Part shown: one piece after another, positions 12,135-23,260 of the stretch
How the letters are laid out: each line of letters starts with the position of its first letter
Numbering within the stretch: the stretch's first letter is position 1
NCBI GenBank assembly: GCA_963971405.1
Contig: OZ020488.1
Span: 27,981,089-28,045,088 of the forward strand
Length of the DNA: 64,000 nt
Source: Psococerastis gibbosa
Lineage: Eukaryota; Arthropoda; Insecta; Psocodea; Psocidae
Direction of reading: 5' to 3'
The notes under the pieces: model-generated
Database searches by the model: none
What the model was told of the DNA's origin: nothing
The model's input: the letters and a program-made list of their open reading frames with translations, nothing else
Program-made: the position numbers and the translations under genes

Positions 12135-13296
12135 TAACAACGCGGATGAAATCGAATACTTGTACTGGGTAGAGGTATTCAGCCTTATACACTATACTGT
12201 TTACACTGGCTGAAAATTGTCAATCATATATTCACATTAAAATTTAAAATATAAAATACCTATAGTGTTAAAAAAAAAAAAATGCAAATGTGCTGAACTA
12301 TACCTACTGAACCCTTTGTTGGCGGGAAACCTGAGCCTATGAAGTAATTCATATTATAATAAGGCGAAAGGGTTCTGTTGTCATCTGAATAGAGCTCATA
12401 TTTGAAGGGGTGTCTTTATAATGCACTAAATGGAACAAGTGCATGCTACGCACTGATATTCCACCCCATAACCCTTTCAGCCTCCCAACCTTATTTGCCC
12501 CATCACCTCCTTTCACAAAACAGCACTTTATTGTGCGGTACATTATAATTTGCTGTATAGGATTCTATTGGCAACTTTCGATAATACTTCAATAATTCGA
12601 AATGTATAATGTACGAAGTTGTTCTTCATTACCAGGGCCGGATTAACCTTCACTGGGCCCCTAGGCAACGCCCCCCCCCCACCCTAAGGGCTCATTGGGC
12701 TCTAAGTCTATAGTCTTACCAGGTAAGCGGACTAGCGTTGCAACTAATATTAATAATTAGATTACTCGTGACTTCGTGGTATTTCATTTTAATAAACAAA
12801 AAATAACAAAAACTTCGAGTTTTAGAAAAACTTGTTATCGCAGATAAGGTGTATCTGTGCTAGTGGGTTTCCCTCTGTAGATGGCAGTTGCCGAAAGCTC
12901 TCAGGGTTTTATACTAACACAAGTGCGTTTCTTAGAAAAAGTTAATTTATTAACGATTATTTGGGTTTTACTAATTCGGGTTGTTACAACAAGTTTTTCT
13001 AAACCTCTAAGTTTTTCTAAAACTCTAAGTTTTTGTTATTTTTTGTTTATTTCAACTAATAATACTAAATACAAAATGCATCATATTTTTAGTTATAGTA
13101 TATTTTCAGTATATATAGTTTTGGTGGGAAACCATTCTATTTTAAAAATTTGAGCTTTACAATATTATGAAAAGCACACTTTTCAGGGTGTTTTGAAAAA
13201 TTACATAATAAATTAACTTTAAAAAATTGGTGGGCCCTCCTGCAGTTCTGGATCCTTATAGGCAGTTGCCTAGTGTTTTAGTTTTAATTCATTATA
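12135..13296. other. Intergenic with degraded repeat
   Basis: A GGGCCGGATTAACC end with a C-run near 12634-12680 looks like a MITE terminus, with a possible partner at GGCAGTTGCCTAG (13261). Between them, about 12793-12838 and 12992-13050 form an inverted repeat (TAACAAAAACTT/AAGTTTTTGTTA). Boundaries are uncertain. Confidence 0.4.
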
Positions 13297-13298
13297 CT

Positions 13299-13693
13299 AA
13301 GGCGGGGTTTCCACCGACCTCTCATTGTAGAATGCACATACGTTGACGTGATGGCAGATATCATTAATAAAGGCGGGGTTTCCACCGACCTCTCATTGCA
13401 GAATGCAAATGACATTGACGGAAATTTTTGTTTTCCTCTATGCCATAGTTAAAATTGATCAATGATCATACAGTAAAATCACAAACAAACTAAAATTAAA
13501 AAATGGCGTCATGGGATATGTTAAGTACAAACATTTTAATTGATTTCTATAAAAAGAAAATTCAAAGTTCCGTCAATGTCACTTGCATTCTGCAATGAGA
13601 GGTCGGTGGAAACCCCGCCTAAGTCTTGAATGTCTGGTACCACGTCAACGTATGTGCATTCTGCAATGAGAGGTCGGTGGAAACCCCGCCTAA
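13299..13693. mobile_element. Fold-back element with doubled inverted ends, copy 1
   Basis: GGCGGGGTTTCCACCGACCT occurs twice at the left end (about 13301 and 13372) and its reverse complement twice at the right end (about 13600 and 13670). Each is followed by an AATGCA-type motif. The single-copy core contains GATCAATGATCATACAG. A second copy at 34182-34583 has the core inverted. It is non-coding. Confidence 0.75.
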
Positions 13694-14907
13694 TACTATA
13701 AAATTGACATAGCGTATAAGAATTACTAAACATATTTCGACGACACTAGCTCCTACACGGCTACATTAGTTGGCATTCTGCTTTTTCCACTATGATTTTC
13801 TGTGGTTATACGTATCTGGTACTCTATTGGAGGGGCAGGGGGAAATTTATACCTTGTTTTGTGTACAGCTGCGGTCAACATCTTCAGTGGAACTGCGTAT
13901 AGACTGCCGAGAATCGAGATACGTACGGAAGTATACGCATTCATAATGTGTCCTGTGGGCCCACACTGTGGCCTAGGACTTTGCCAAATTTACAACTACT
14001 ACACTATCAGAACGTCCACGGCCTATCATTCCTGATTCTACTGCTTCCGCCGTGAAAGCCTTTGTAATTACACTAGTGCAATAAAGTAACTAAAATGTTT
14101 TCAAACTGATTATTTCCTGACTGTTTGCTTTTAGCCAAAGAATATCTGAAATTTGCAGCCAAATCAAAACTACTATTTGTAGGATTCAAAAATTTAATCA
14201 GAATCAAGCATCCCGTTCTCCCAGTTGCAGGGAGAAAATTAGCTTGACCAGTTGTAAAAAATGTAAAAAAATGTTTTTTTAGTTGACAAATTGGTGGATC
14301 CGCATGATAAAGAGGGGACTACAATCCAACCCAACCTATTTAAAACCAAATATAAAAACTGATTGGTACAATTCAACTTCCTCTGTTGCTCCAATTTTCT
14401 CAGCAGGGTTTCAACTGGACAAAATCGAGTCTTCAAGTTCGACTTCCGCTCTTTCTGCACTCTTCAAAATATCATGAGAACGTCTGGGATATTAGGGGTT
14501 TAAAGCGGATGCAACGGTTTTCGTCCCTTATCATGGTTTGCAGGTGTCCCCTAATTAGGGCTGCAGATAGTTTGTTGTCTGACGGGACGCAGATTAAAGA
14601 CTTGGCCATCCATATTTCATCCTTTTGGAGAATGGCCGCCGAGTCTCATTAGTCGGAGGTGTAATATTTCACACTATTATTACTTGCAGGTGATTGGGAT
14701 CAACAAAAGCTGAGTTGTTATAAGGCTGTGGTAATTTAAGCTTCTCAAGTGCTGTGTTCTGATTTCATTTGAAAATGAGGAATTTCCTGCTGTTTGTCAA
14801 AGTTCTCATTTTACTGAAGTCTAAAGTACCCTCTAATTACACTCATTGCGGTGCTTGCGTTGCAATTACCTACTGCATGCAGGATAAGGTGTAAAGAAGT
14901 GCTCGGA
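13694..14907. other. Intergenic, nothing recognised
   Basis: Only short overlapping ORFs occur, without motifs. No bounded repeat is seen. Confidence 0.4.
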
Positions 14908-15077
14908 TCCAGCGGAAAATTAGGGGGGGGGGGTATGTTTTTTTGTATTTAAGTTTAAAGGGTATTTTTTTTTGTTGAAAATTTGATCAATTTAAAAAAA
15001 AAACACCATCATTTACTCATTTAGGGGAAGAGGGGTCATGGCCCCCCCTGACCCCCCCCCCTCCCCGTGGATCCGCC
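14908..15077. mobile_element. Poly-G/C MITE with GGATCC ends
   Basis: The left end contains GGATCCAGCGGAAAATTAGG with a G-run, and the right end a C-run with GTGGATCCGCC. The inverted ends are imperfect and no TSD was resolved. Similar GGATCCGC ends occur at 58200-58215. Confidence 0.5.
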
Positions 15078-16904
15078 ACCCGCCACAGAGAAGTGTGAAG
15101 CAGGCTAACACACTTAAACACATGGACATTTCAAACGTCATTAATTGATTGGGTGCGAATGGGTTCGTGCAAAAGCCTAGAGTCTACTTCAGCAAATTTC
15201 TGTCACTGGCTTGTCCCGGGTGCACTGGTTTCCCCTCGACACGCCAGTGACACACCTAGTAATCGTCAGAAGTGACTATTTTAGCTGCAACCAATCACCA
15301 ACCCATTGGTTCCCAATACAAATTTCTCAGCACGTCAGCCGCGTTGCGATCGTCCGCGCGTGTGTATACGGGGCCTAACTGTCAACATGTCAAAAGAATA
15401 AGTGCCGTTTATGTCGCTCATTGGTTCCGTAATTGGCTTGGTTACCCATGGTTGGGGACCACCATCGTTAATTAGTTCTGCAATTTTTTATTGGAAAGAA
15501 AGCCTACGTTAAATCCTACCCACTTGCTTGAAACACACTCTTAAATTTTTCTCGTTTGTGATAAAGGGGGCGATGATTCGTAATACTGTAGGTGGTGAAT
15601 TTGAATACAATAAATATCTACTGTAGCCTGAAAATGAAACCCTCTGGCTCATGCGCAAAGGACAATAAGGTTATTAATGTAAAAGCTGCGAATGTCCATG
15701 AGAACGACTTTCCCCATTTTATACTCTTTTATGAAAATGGATGGAGGGGTACCAAGTTATACACCGCCCCCTTCGAAAACCTATCGTTACGCTACTGACA
15801 AGTGCCTCCCCCTTTTATGAGGTCTGGGACCGCCTCTGTAACTGGTACATGTACATGACAATCACGTTGTATACATATACATTTTTTATTGTATTCATGT
15901 ATTTGGAAATATTTTTGTAGTTTGAAATGCTCTCTCTGTAGTGTAAGTATTGCATAATGTACAAAGCCATATGAAACTGTAAATAATTATTTTTCCTTTT
16001 GCAGTCCTTCCGTCGAATAACCCATAAATTAAAAAAAATGCGTGTGTATCTTACCGGACGCAATATCTGGTTGTGCGCTAATCAGACGGGTTTGAAGCTG
16101 TGTGCAGTATATAGGACCATAAGGGATGGTAACTTTAGTCATTGGCAACGTAGTAACTTCTTATTCTATACTATATGCTACTGGCCTCTATAGTCTATAG
16201 AATATACAGGCGTAACACCCCATGACAGAGACCAATTGACCGTCAATTGTCAAATTGCTGTTGTTTTATAAAGAGCTTCAGTATTTCAGCAATTGTGCAT
16301 TTGTTTAAGGCGGGCAACAGGAATCAAAGTAGGGTAATTGAGTAAATTGTCGAATTTATGTGATGTTATACTTATAAATTATTAAAAGATTCAGAACCTT
16401 CTCCCTGTATAAGCCCCCCCCCCCCTACCCCCGGGGGTACCGCCAATGGCGCCAATGACAAGTAATGATGATTAATTTAATGAATAATTCATGGCCCATG
16501 GGCACAAAGAGTGCAGCATTGTTACATAAAGTAGGTATGTAGATTTAAATAGGTTGTACTTGCTCGCTAATTCGTTGCACCTCATGATTTAATTATTTTT
16601 GTCTTGGCTGGAGCATGGAGGTTAGATGTGCAGCTGCCCTACTGGAATGCAATGGTGAGGTACACTGCTGAGCCTATCGTTCTTCTCGTCTGCATAGCAA
16701 ACTCCAAGGACACACAACACATTATAGCCTTGCCCGTTAAGAACGCTCCAGAATAACCTTGGACCTCAGGTCAGCGTCTAGACATATTTATTACATAACG
16801 CTCGTCCCCTAATTCGGTACCCTTCAACTTTCGGTCGTGTGCCTCTTGATTATACATTTGCAATCTCCTTATTTGCTTTCCTATTTATACGTAGTAGGCC
16901 TATA
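15078..16904. other. Intergenic, nothing recognised
   Basis: A C-run at about 16414-16426, followed by CCCCCGGGGGTACC, is the only repeat-like landmark. The short ORFs have no recognisable content. Confidence 0.4.
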
Positions 16905-17215
16905 AGGAAAGCTTTGTGACGGTCGAAATTTTCGATTCCGAGATTTCAACGGATTTACACGTGTTAAGGTCCCAGGAACCCAAAAAAGTGGTTTTTACGA
17001 AATGTCTGTCTGTCTGTGTGTCGTTCTGTCTGTCTGTGTGTCGTTCTGTCTGTCTGTGCGTCAATTTCCGGGCAAACTCCTCGGCCTATTCTGATGAAAT
17101 TTTGCATGTAGGTTCACAAAAATCATACCTCGGGACCATTTTTTTTTATTTGGGGCTAACTCAATTTGGGAGGGGTTTATTCTCAAAAACCTAAAAAAAA
17201 AACGTCTAAGCAAAT
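16905..17215. repeat. Dispersed repeat with (TCTG)n core
   Basis: TCTGTCTGTCTGTGTGTCGT is repeated in tandem at about 17003-17060, inside sequence encoding a Cys/Val/Ser-rich shadow ORF. The flanks (CTCGGCCTATTCTGATGAAA, TTTTGCATGTAGGTTC) look like a dispersed arthropod repeat. No termini were resolved. Confidence 0.5.
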
Positions 17216-17786
17216 TATTTCCCAAAAACGGCTCCAACGTTTTCTTTTAAACTCACATATATTGTAGTTTTTATTAATGTTGATAAAATGTGGGGGGTCG
17301 CTTGCCCCTTGACAGTTTGCTTCTGGGGGTACAAAAATAAAAATAACTAAATTCTCCATGACTAAAAAATAATTTTTCTGCGAAACCTTTCTATCGATTA
17401 TTTCTACTTTCAGGCATGTTTTAGGTGTTAAATTGAGTAATGAAACCGAACAGGTTGCTTTCCCAGAAAAGTATTTGGTTTTGTACAAAAAATGTTTTTT
17501 TTGAAAAAATTCGCGCTCAAATGCATTGCCCTGCCATTATTGCTGTGTGGTAATTAATGTGTTGGTCTGACCTATCTAGAATTTATCTCACTTCCAATGA
17601 CGTCAGGAGGACCCCCCCCCCCTCGAGATATCGGAATTTTAACCATAGGAAAATTATTTACCATGAAATTACTCATTTTCTCTATCTACTAATTTTGCTA
17701 AATTGGAAAGCATGTTCGAGTAAACTCGGACCGGTTCTTATTAACGCACTGAATCCGTCTGCCTGTCCACCCATGGATACAGGGCC

Positions 17787-17978
17787 CAGGGCCGCCATTA
17801 CAATATTTTTAAGGGGGGGGGGCAAGATGACAATTTGGTACATTATTTAATATATGGATATATGGCTGTAATAATTCCCGCGTTATAGTCAGGGTCAATG
17901 AATGTTGTATTTTTTTCAATCGCAAGGCGCGGGGGGGGGGGGCAATCGACCCTCCTGGGGCTCCAAATGACGCCCCTG
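17787..17978. mobile_element. Poly-G MITE with TGACGCCCCTG end
   Basis: The left end CAGGGCCGCCATT is partly inverted-complementary to the right end AAATGACGCCCCTG. G-runs lie inside both ends. The flanking 8-mers match at only 5 positions, so no TSD is claimed. The right end matches that of 2038-2161. Confidence 0.55.
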
Positions 17979-18163
17979 ATAGCCCCGTAGAGGGGGTAGG
18001 CCGTCCGACTCTTCGGGGCAATGACTATAATGAGTGCTGAGGTTGGGGCCTGCTGCGCGCCGCAATAAAAATATTTTTGTCTTTTTGCAATCGCTGATAA
18101 TGAATGACAGCCTGACCAGCCGACTTTTATGTTACCCTTTTCATTCTTAGATACTGACTAAGT

Positions 18164-18375
18164 CTGTCAGGACATGTAGAGTAGTGGTACGGACTCTGAC
18201 TTTCACCCGAAAGGTTGTTGGTTCGAGCCCTACACTTCCTACATTTTCTGGCCATGCTTCGGAGGGCATGTAAAGCAGGGGGCCCCGGGTTTTCCTAGTT
18301 GAGTGTAAGAGAGGGCTTTATAGCCCTAACTCCGCTAGGTTGGCTTAGTAATAGAACAAAAAGTCAATATTTATT
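18164..18375 (+). mobile_element. tRNA-derived SINE, copy 2
   Basis: The tRNA-like head (GTAGAGTAGTGGTACGGACT, CTTTCACCC, GGTTCGAGCCC) is followed by the body (TGGCCATGCTTCGGAGGGCA) and the tail CTAGGTTGGCTTAGTAAT. The 3' end then reads AGAACAAAAAGTC and a TATTTATT-rich tail. This is the most complete copy of the family in the window. Confidence 0.85.
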
Positions 18376-19746
18376 TATTTATATTCATAAGGTACTCGAA
18401 TATTTATTTTTTTGATTACAACTTAGGGACCACTAAATAACTATCAAAATCAGTTTGAAACCTTTTGGAGATATCACTCTGGGCAGTATAGCTAAGCGAG
18501 TGGGAGGCAGAGGGGGCGGTCCGCCCCGGGCGCTACATCGCCTGGGGGTGCTAAATTGGACCAAATATAGTCATCATGCATATTAAATAAATTAACAGGT
18601 ACAACATAAAACTAATTAAACATTTAAAAATATAAATCTATAATTTTTTGCTGATATAGGCCAATTTTTTTTTTTTTTTTTTTTTTGACACTAATGTCAT
18701 TAATTTAAAAGCTGCATACGTCCAGCATGAGAACCTTTTCCTCCATTTTTTTATGAATATAGGTGGGGGCAAATGAAACACCACCGCTTCCCCCCCCCCC
18801 CTTCGAAAACCTGTCGTTACGCCACTGACTCTGGGGGCCAGTGGGTAAACCTGATTCAAACGCCAATATTACTCTAATAAGGTAGCCGGTCCGATACGGC
18901 TCAAAAATTGCGCAGGTGTCCTTATAAATCTTTAGCACCATGGAACCGACAAACAGTCCTATTGTAAAAAGCGAAACAAGTTCAAACTTGCAACTGATGG
19001 TTCCTCAAGTCTGACGCAATCTAAAGAAGGACAATCGTCACAAGTTCCAACCTGAAACTGCTCAAAAGATACCCAACAAAAAGAAATCAACAATGCCCCC
19101 TCACAACTCGGAAATTTATCATTTCCCAGTCATAAAACTGAAGTGAGAAGACCGGGCCAATTTTTTAAAAAACTCGAATTAGGCAGCTGGAGCCTTGGAG
19201 ATAAAACTTTGCGGTGCTTGTCTTCTTTCGCCTGGATCACTTGTAAATACATGGCAAACCCACACAAAATCTTATAGGCAGGTGTGAGGGAGCCTCAGGT
19301 TTGACGAGGTTAAGAAGAAGCCCTGGAGATTTGCTAAGCAGGGTCTGGAAGGGCGTCTTAGCGTGGGTTGACGTTGCAGGAGCCATCTGCTGATGTAGTG
19401 TGTGGGAACTCGGAGTCCGGGCACTTTCCCACGAAGAATCACCCTCTCTCGCTCCCTTCGTTGCGGCCACTCTCGTGTTCCTCGAGCACCTGCTGTTGCT
19501 CGTCCGAGCAATAACGATCCATATTTCAATACGCCCCCGATAGCAAGCCTTTCTGGAAGGAAATGAAATGGGAATCTTAAACAGTTAGCCGTTAGGAAAG
19601 ATTAAATAAATCTTTCTTTTTTAATGCTTGCTTTCAGCATTTCTACTATTAGCAACCCTGTCAGCCTGGTGGGGGGAGGGAGTCTTTTTCTTAACTTGAG
19701 GCACCCTAAGGGCAGACTCCTTCACCTCAGGGAGACTGGCTGACAG
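18376..19746. other. Intergenic; poly-T and poly-C runs
   Basis: A T-run at 18666-18686 and a C-run with GCTTC at 18787-18802 are present. The sequence TTCGAAAACCTGTCGTTACG recurs, slightly altered, at 15773-15792. No gene is recognised. Confidence 0.4.
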
Positions 19747-20109
19747 GGTGGACCTCCTGATTATAGCGGATTCCGAAACACTTAGGGAACAGAGTCAAGT
19801 CACACGATTTATTCGGAGAAGATAGGACTCGACAGCCACTTAGACTGACCGGCAGTCTTCTTCTCCTTCTTCAAGTTACAGCCGTCTGGCTGGTGCCTGG
19901 TTGGCATCGATGCCTCCACTCCCCTCGATCCTGGCACGCCCTCTTCAGCTCCACGTATATATTGGCCCCTACATCCTCCATAACTTGCTGCAGATGCTCT
20001 TTTCCCTAGCGCCCAAGTCGGTTGACGCCTTCTATTGTTATTGACATGAAGAAGAAGCTGCAGTTTGAAGAACAGGCTCTGTTCTGGTGGATTCAACTCG
20101 GTATGGCCG
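19747..20109. repeat. Dispersed repeat, copy A (pair with 30836)
   Basis: GTGGACCTCCTGATTATAG, GGATTCCGAA and GTCACACGATT occur in the same order here and at 30836-31018. Both end in GGATTCAAC(T/A)(C/T)GGTATGGC. The insert between shared blocks is longer here. The class is unknown; the minus-strand frames look like a degraded LINE region. Confidence 0.55.
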
Positions 20110-21700
20110 ATGACACAATTAGTATAAAATAATAAATAAAAATATTAAAAATATTTAAATAAATCTGACAACAGCTACCTTCTACAACACTTTGTTCTAA
20201 TTAAGCAGCAATGTTATTTTAAGTTCAGATAAGTAAAAAGACTAGGTAGGTCCTAATTGCGTCAGTGATGAGCGTCATAAGTCATAACCATAATGTCTGA
20301 TTAACCTTCTTGTGGGCCGGGAGACCGGGGGGGCCCTTCCACATTTCTTCTACCACTACAACTAATCATATGCATATAATTTAAACTTTAACGAAGTACC
20401 TAACTGTTTGAGATGGGCAGTTTGATTATATTTATTTAGTCAGACGGATGAAATGTTCAAGGAACCACTGCGAGTAATATTTATGAACTCAATGGCCGCT
20501 TAAATGTACTAAGTTCTCCTCGTCACGTTATATATATATAGAAAGGATCGACCAACCGACCGACATTATCAAATTATAACTTACTATGACTAAGTATAAA
20601 GAAGAATATTGCCAATTTTATATTACCCAAGAATTTTTACAGGAGGGAGCCAAGATATAGGACATTGCCGAAATATATAAACTTTAGTTGGACATCCATA
20701 AAGGATAATTTTCATCAGTAGGAAACATTAATAATGATTACCGTACTTGGCTGTGCCTAGTGCCTACATAGCCTGTTCGTACATATTTTGAATTTATGTA
20801 GGCTACGTACAATTTTATAATTTCAATGTCAATTTATTATTATTTTCAAAATTGATAGATTTACTACACCGAGGTTGACTATAATTAGGCTAGGCCAATT
20901 ACATATCAGGAAAATACTTTACATGGATTCTACAAGTATGTCATTCTGTTTTATTTATTAGTGGATTTTTGGGGCACATCCTCTAACTTCCTTACTTATG
21001 GTTCTCCAATGAACGAAAAATTTGAAAATAATAATGCTGCGGTGTAAGGATTTTGACTAATTTAGGCTGTCTCAGCAAAGAAAATTAAAATTTTACTCTG
21101 CAAACAAAAAATAAAACATATAACTATAAATATATATATAAATATAGCATAATAACAGTAGTATGCTAAGGTGGTTCCTTCTCCCCTTGCGGGGAAAACA
21201 TTTGATTTTTAAGGTGTTCTCTAATCTCTTGGGCAACGTAATGTGGATATTAACTTATTTAAGACTTTGACTAACTGTTTACAACTCCTACTACTGCTGC
21301 TGATAGATTGTAATAGTAGATTTATTTATTAGAATTTTTTAAGGGGTAGTGGGGCAGCCGGGCATCATTAAAATGAGTCTAAGTCATAATCTACCACTTC
21401 AAACCAAAAAGTCTATTCTACAATATAATATATTATTTCTGATTAAATGACTGCCCCATATTAGATAATCGTAATGTAATTTTTTTGAAACTTGCAACAA
21501 GTCTCTGAAAAAACTTATCCAAGTATTTGGACCCTTTTTCGTCTCAGCCCAGCATCGAGCTTCAAATTTAAATTGTCCCCTCAATGAGCAACTAGGCACC
21601 ACAAGTTTATTTCCAGCCGAAATTCCACACCATTTTTGGCTCAATTACTTTAGTTGATCCTCCAAATCCGTCGATAGCTAGTGCCACAAAGATCTTTTAA
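20110..21700. other. Intergenic, upstream of the Bearded-family gene
   Basis: AT-rich sequence with no recognised gene. Any distal control region of the gene at 22058 would lie here, but no motif cluster was identified beyond the two E-boxes listed separately. Confidence 0.35.
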
Positions 21701-21744
21701 TAAAAATTAGAAACACATCGCTAAAAGCAGGATAGAAATTAAGA

Positions 21745-21751
21745 GCAGCTG
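21745..21751 (+). promoter_or_regulatory. Proneural E-box (GCAGCTG)
   Basis: GCAGCTG matches the RCAGSTG site bound by proneural bHLH activators. It lies about 190 bp upstream of the inferred start of the Bearded-family gene, where such sites are expected. A 7-bp match alone is weak; the context raises it. Confidence 0.5.
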
Positions 21752-21807
21752 ACACTGGTCGGGTCTTCTAACAAATTGAGCCAGTTTTTGTGGCATCCGA
21801 ACCCCCA

Positions 21808-21814
21808 CACCTGC
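21808..21814 (-). promoter_or_regulatory. Proneural E-box (GCAGGTG on minus strand)
   Basis: CACCTGC on the plus strand is GCAGGTG on the minus, a second RCAGSTG match 57 bp from the first and about 120 bp from the inferred start. No perfect Su(H) site (YGTGDGAA) was found nearby; the closest is TGTGGGCT near 21846. Confidence 0.5.
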
Positions 21815-21900
21815 TCTTAAATATTAGCTCAACGGGTGCATTTGGTGTGGGCTCTCCGATCAACTTAGTTTGTTTCAGCCGTGTTTTTCCACCCCTAGCA

Positions 21901-21936
21901 TATAAAGTCTAATGCAAGCTTGTGTCAGCATCAGTC
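21901..21936 (+). promoter_or_regulatory. TATA box plus initiator
   Basis: TATAAAG begins at 21901 and TCAGTC, an arthropod initiator match, at 21931. The A of the initiator (21933) lies 32 bp after the first T of the TATA box, which is the standard spacing. Transcription is therefore inferred to start at 21933, giving a 5' UTR of 125 nt before the ATG at 22058. Confidence 0.65.
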
Positions 21937-22057
21937 GTTCGACACAGCAGTTGCGAATTGCCTGTATTTCCAAGTTTAAGTGCTCTGTATTCACGTGGTT
22001 TTTAATCTTTATCTTTAGTAGTATCTTTATTAGTATCTCGTTTGTGAAACTGTAAAC

Positions 22058-23082
22058 ATGGATTGTACCCTTGCCAAGAACAAGCCGTTCTCACTTGAGG
22101 GGTTGATCATGTCCAAGAAGTTGCGCAAGCTGTCCAAGGTAAGCTTTCTTTACTAATGAATTGTTTTCTTCTTAAATTTCACACTTATATTGATTCTGCA
22201 CAGGGAGTGAGGACTAAATTGGGCTTCAAACAATTAGTTCGACAAATGATGGTTAAATACGATGCGATCTTTTTAATTTTACGCAAAAATGATCCAGTCA
22301 GCTTTGCTGTCAGACTTCAATTGAGATAATTCGAGAATCCGGGAGGACGCTTTCTTGTGTCTAATGGCAATTAATTTTCATTTCAAACTGTACAAAATTT
22401 TAAATTTTAATAGGCTAGGCTTTTTAAATTTATATTTAAAATTTTAATATGATAGGTTTTTGAAATCAATTAAAATTTTTAATGGGCTATGTTTTTAAGT
22501 TGCATTAATATACAACAATGAAATTGCAAATAGTAAACCATAGATTTTACTAACCATACCCCTTGACTTGGCAGTTATAATCTTCTTAATGATCTCTGTT
22601 TATCTGACTTATCATCCAATTTATTTTTAATTTAGCAAATGACTTATGTTATTTTCTTGTCTTTGCAGATGGTGAAGCCTTTGCTGAAGCTCCTGTCCGG
22701 CCGTCACCGTACCAATGTTGTCACTCCATCCTGCTGCAACTTCGATATCGAGGAAGCGCAGAATGAGATGAACGAGCCGTTCGACCTCGAGTTTCGATTC
22801 TTCGAGGACGAGAATGCCCGCAACGAAGCTCTCGAGAACCGCCTTCGGGAGAGCGCGCAAGCTGTCAGCGATCCTGTCGGTATCTGTACCATTCACAACG
22901 GTGTACCTTCCGTTCAACCTGTCCTACCAGGTACCTACTTTGCAGTACCCGTTCACTTCGTGGAGGCGCCGTCAGGCGGATTTGTGTACGTGCCCCTCGC
23001 TGACGCCGACATCGCCCCCCACGCCGCCGTGACGGAAGCTCAGCGGCCCTCACAACAGGTCCCCTGTGTCCTCACGTCTTAG
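22058..23082 (+). CDS. Bearded/E(spl)m-alpha family protein, two exons
   Basis: Exon 1 is 22058-22138 and exon 2 is 22669-23082. The 530-bp intron has GTAAGC at its 5' end and TTTGCAG at its 3' end, in phase 0, giving a 164-residue product. Residues 19-36 form a basic amphipathic helix (SKKLRKLSKMVKPLLKLL), the hallmark N-terminal segment of Bearded proteins. NEALENRL follows mid-protein, matching the family's NExLE-type motif, and the later PGTYFAVPVHFVEAP resembles the C-terminal region of E(spl)m-alpha/m4. Known members act in the cytoplasm against the ubiquitin ligase Neuralized and so limit Delta signalling; that role here is inferred from family. The typical C-terminal FFWT is not seen; the protein ends VPCVLTS. 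No neighbouring E(spl) bHLH gene lies in the window. Confidence 0.82.
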
Positions 23083-23182
23083 TGAGTTTCTGTACGTAAA
23101 TATCTACATTACCCCAGTGTCTTTCAAAAAAAACTAGCCATAAGTTATAGTGATAATTTTTTTAGAATGTACAAATCCATTC

Positions 23183-23189
23183 GTCTTCC
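23183..23189 (+). promoter_or_regulatory. GY box in 3' UTR (GTCTTCC)
   Basis: GTCTTCC lies 101 nt after the stop codon. This 7-mer is the GY box of Notch-pathway 3' UTRs in Drosophila, complementary to the miR-7 seed. No exact K box (TGTGAT) or Brd box (AGCTTTA) was found in this UTR. Confidence 0.6.
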
Positions 23190-23239
23190 TCGTATAATAT
23201 TGTCTCTAGCTTCTAAGAATTGACTGAAATAATTGTATA

Positions 23240-23245
23240 AATAAA
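23240..23245 (+). terminator. Poly(A) signal of the Bearded-family gene
   Basis: AATAAA occurs 158 nt after the stop codon, followed by T-rich sequence. The 3' UTR is then about 180 nt and includes the GY box. Confidence 0.6.
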
Positions 23246-23260
23246 ATATGTCTTATGAAA

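Noticed and set aside
21838-21850. Su(H) binding site upstream of the Bearded-family gene
   Set aside because: TGTGGGCT deviates from YGTGDGAA at the last two positions.
22639-23082. Single-exon 147-codon reading of the Bearded-family gene
   Set aside because: Its first codons come from intron sequence ending in TTTGCAG; splicing to exon 1 restores the full basic helix and is better supported.
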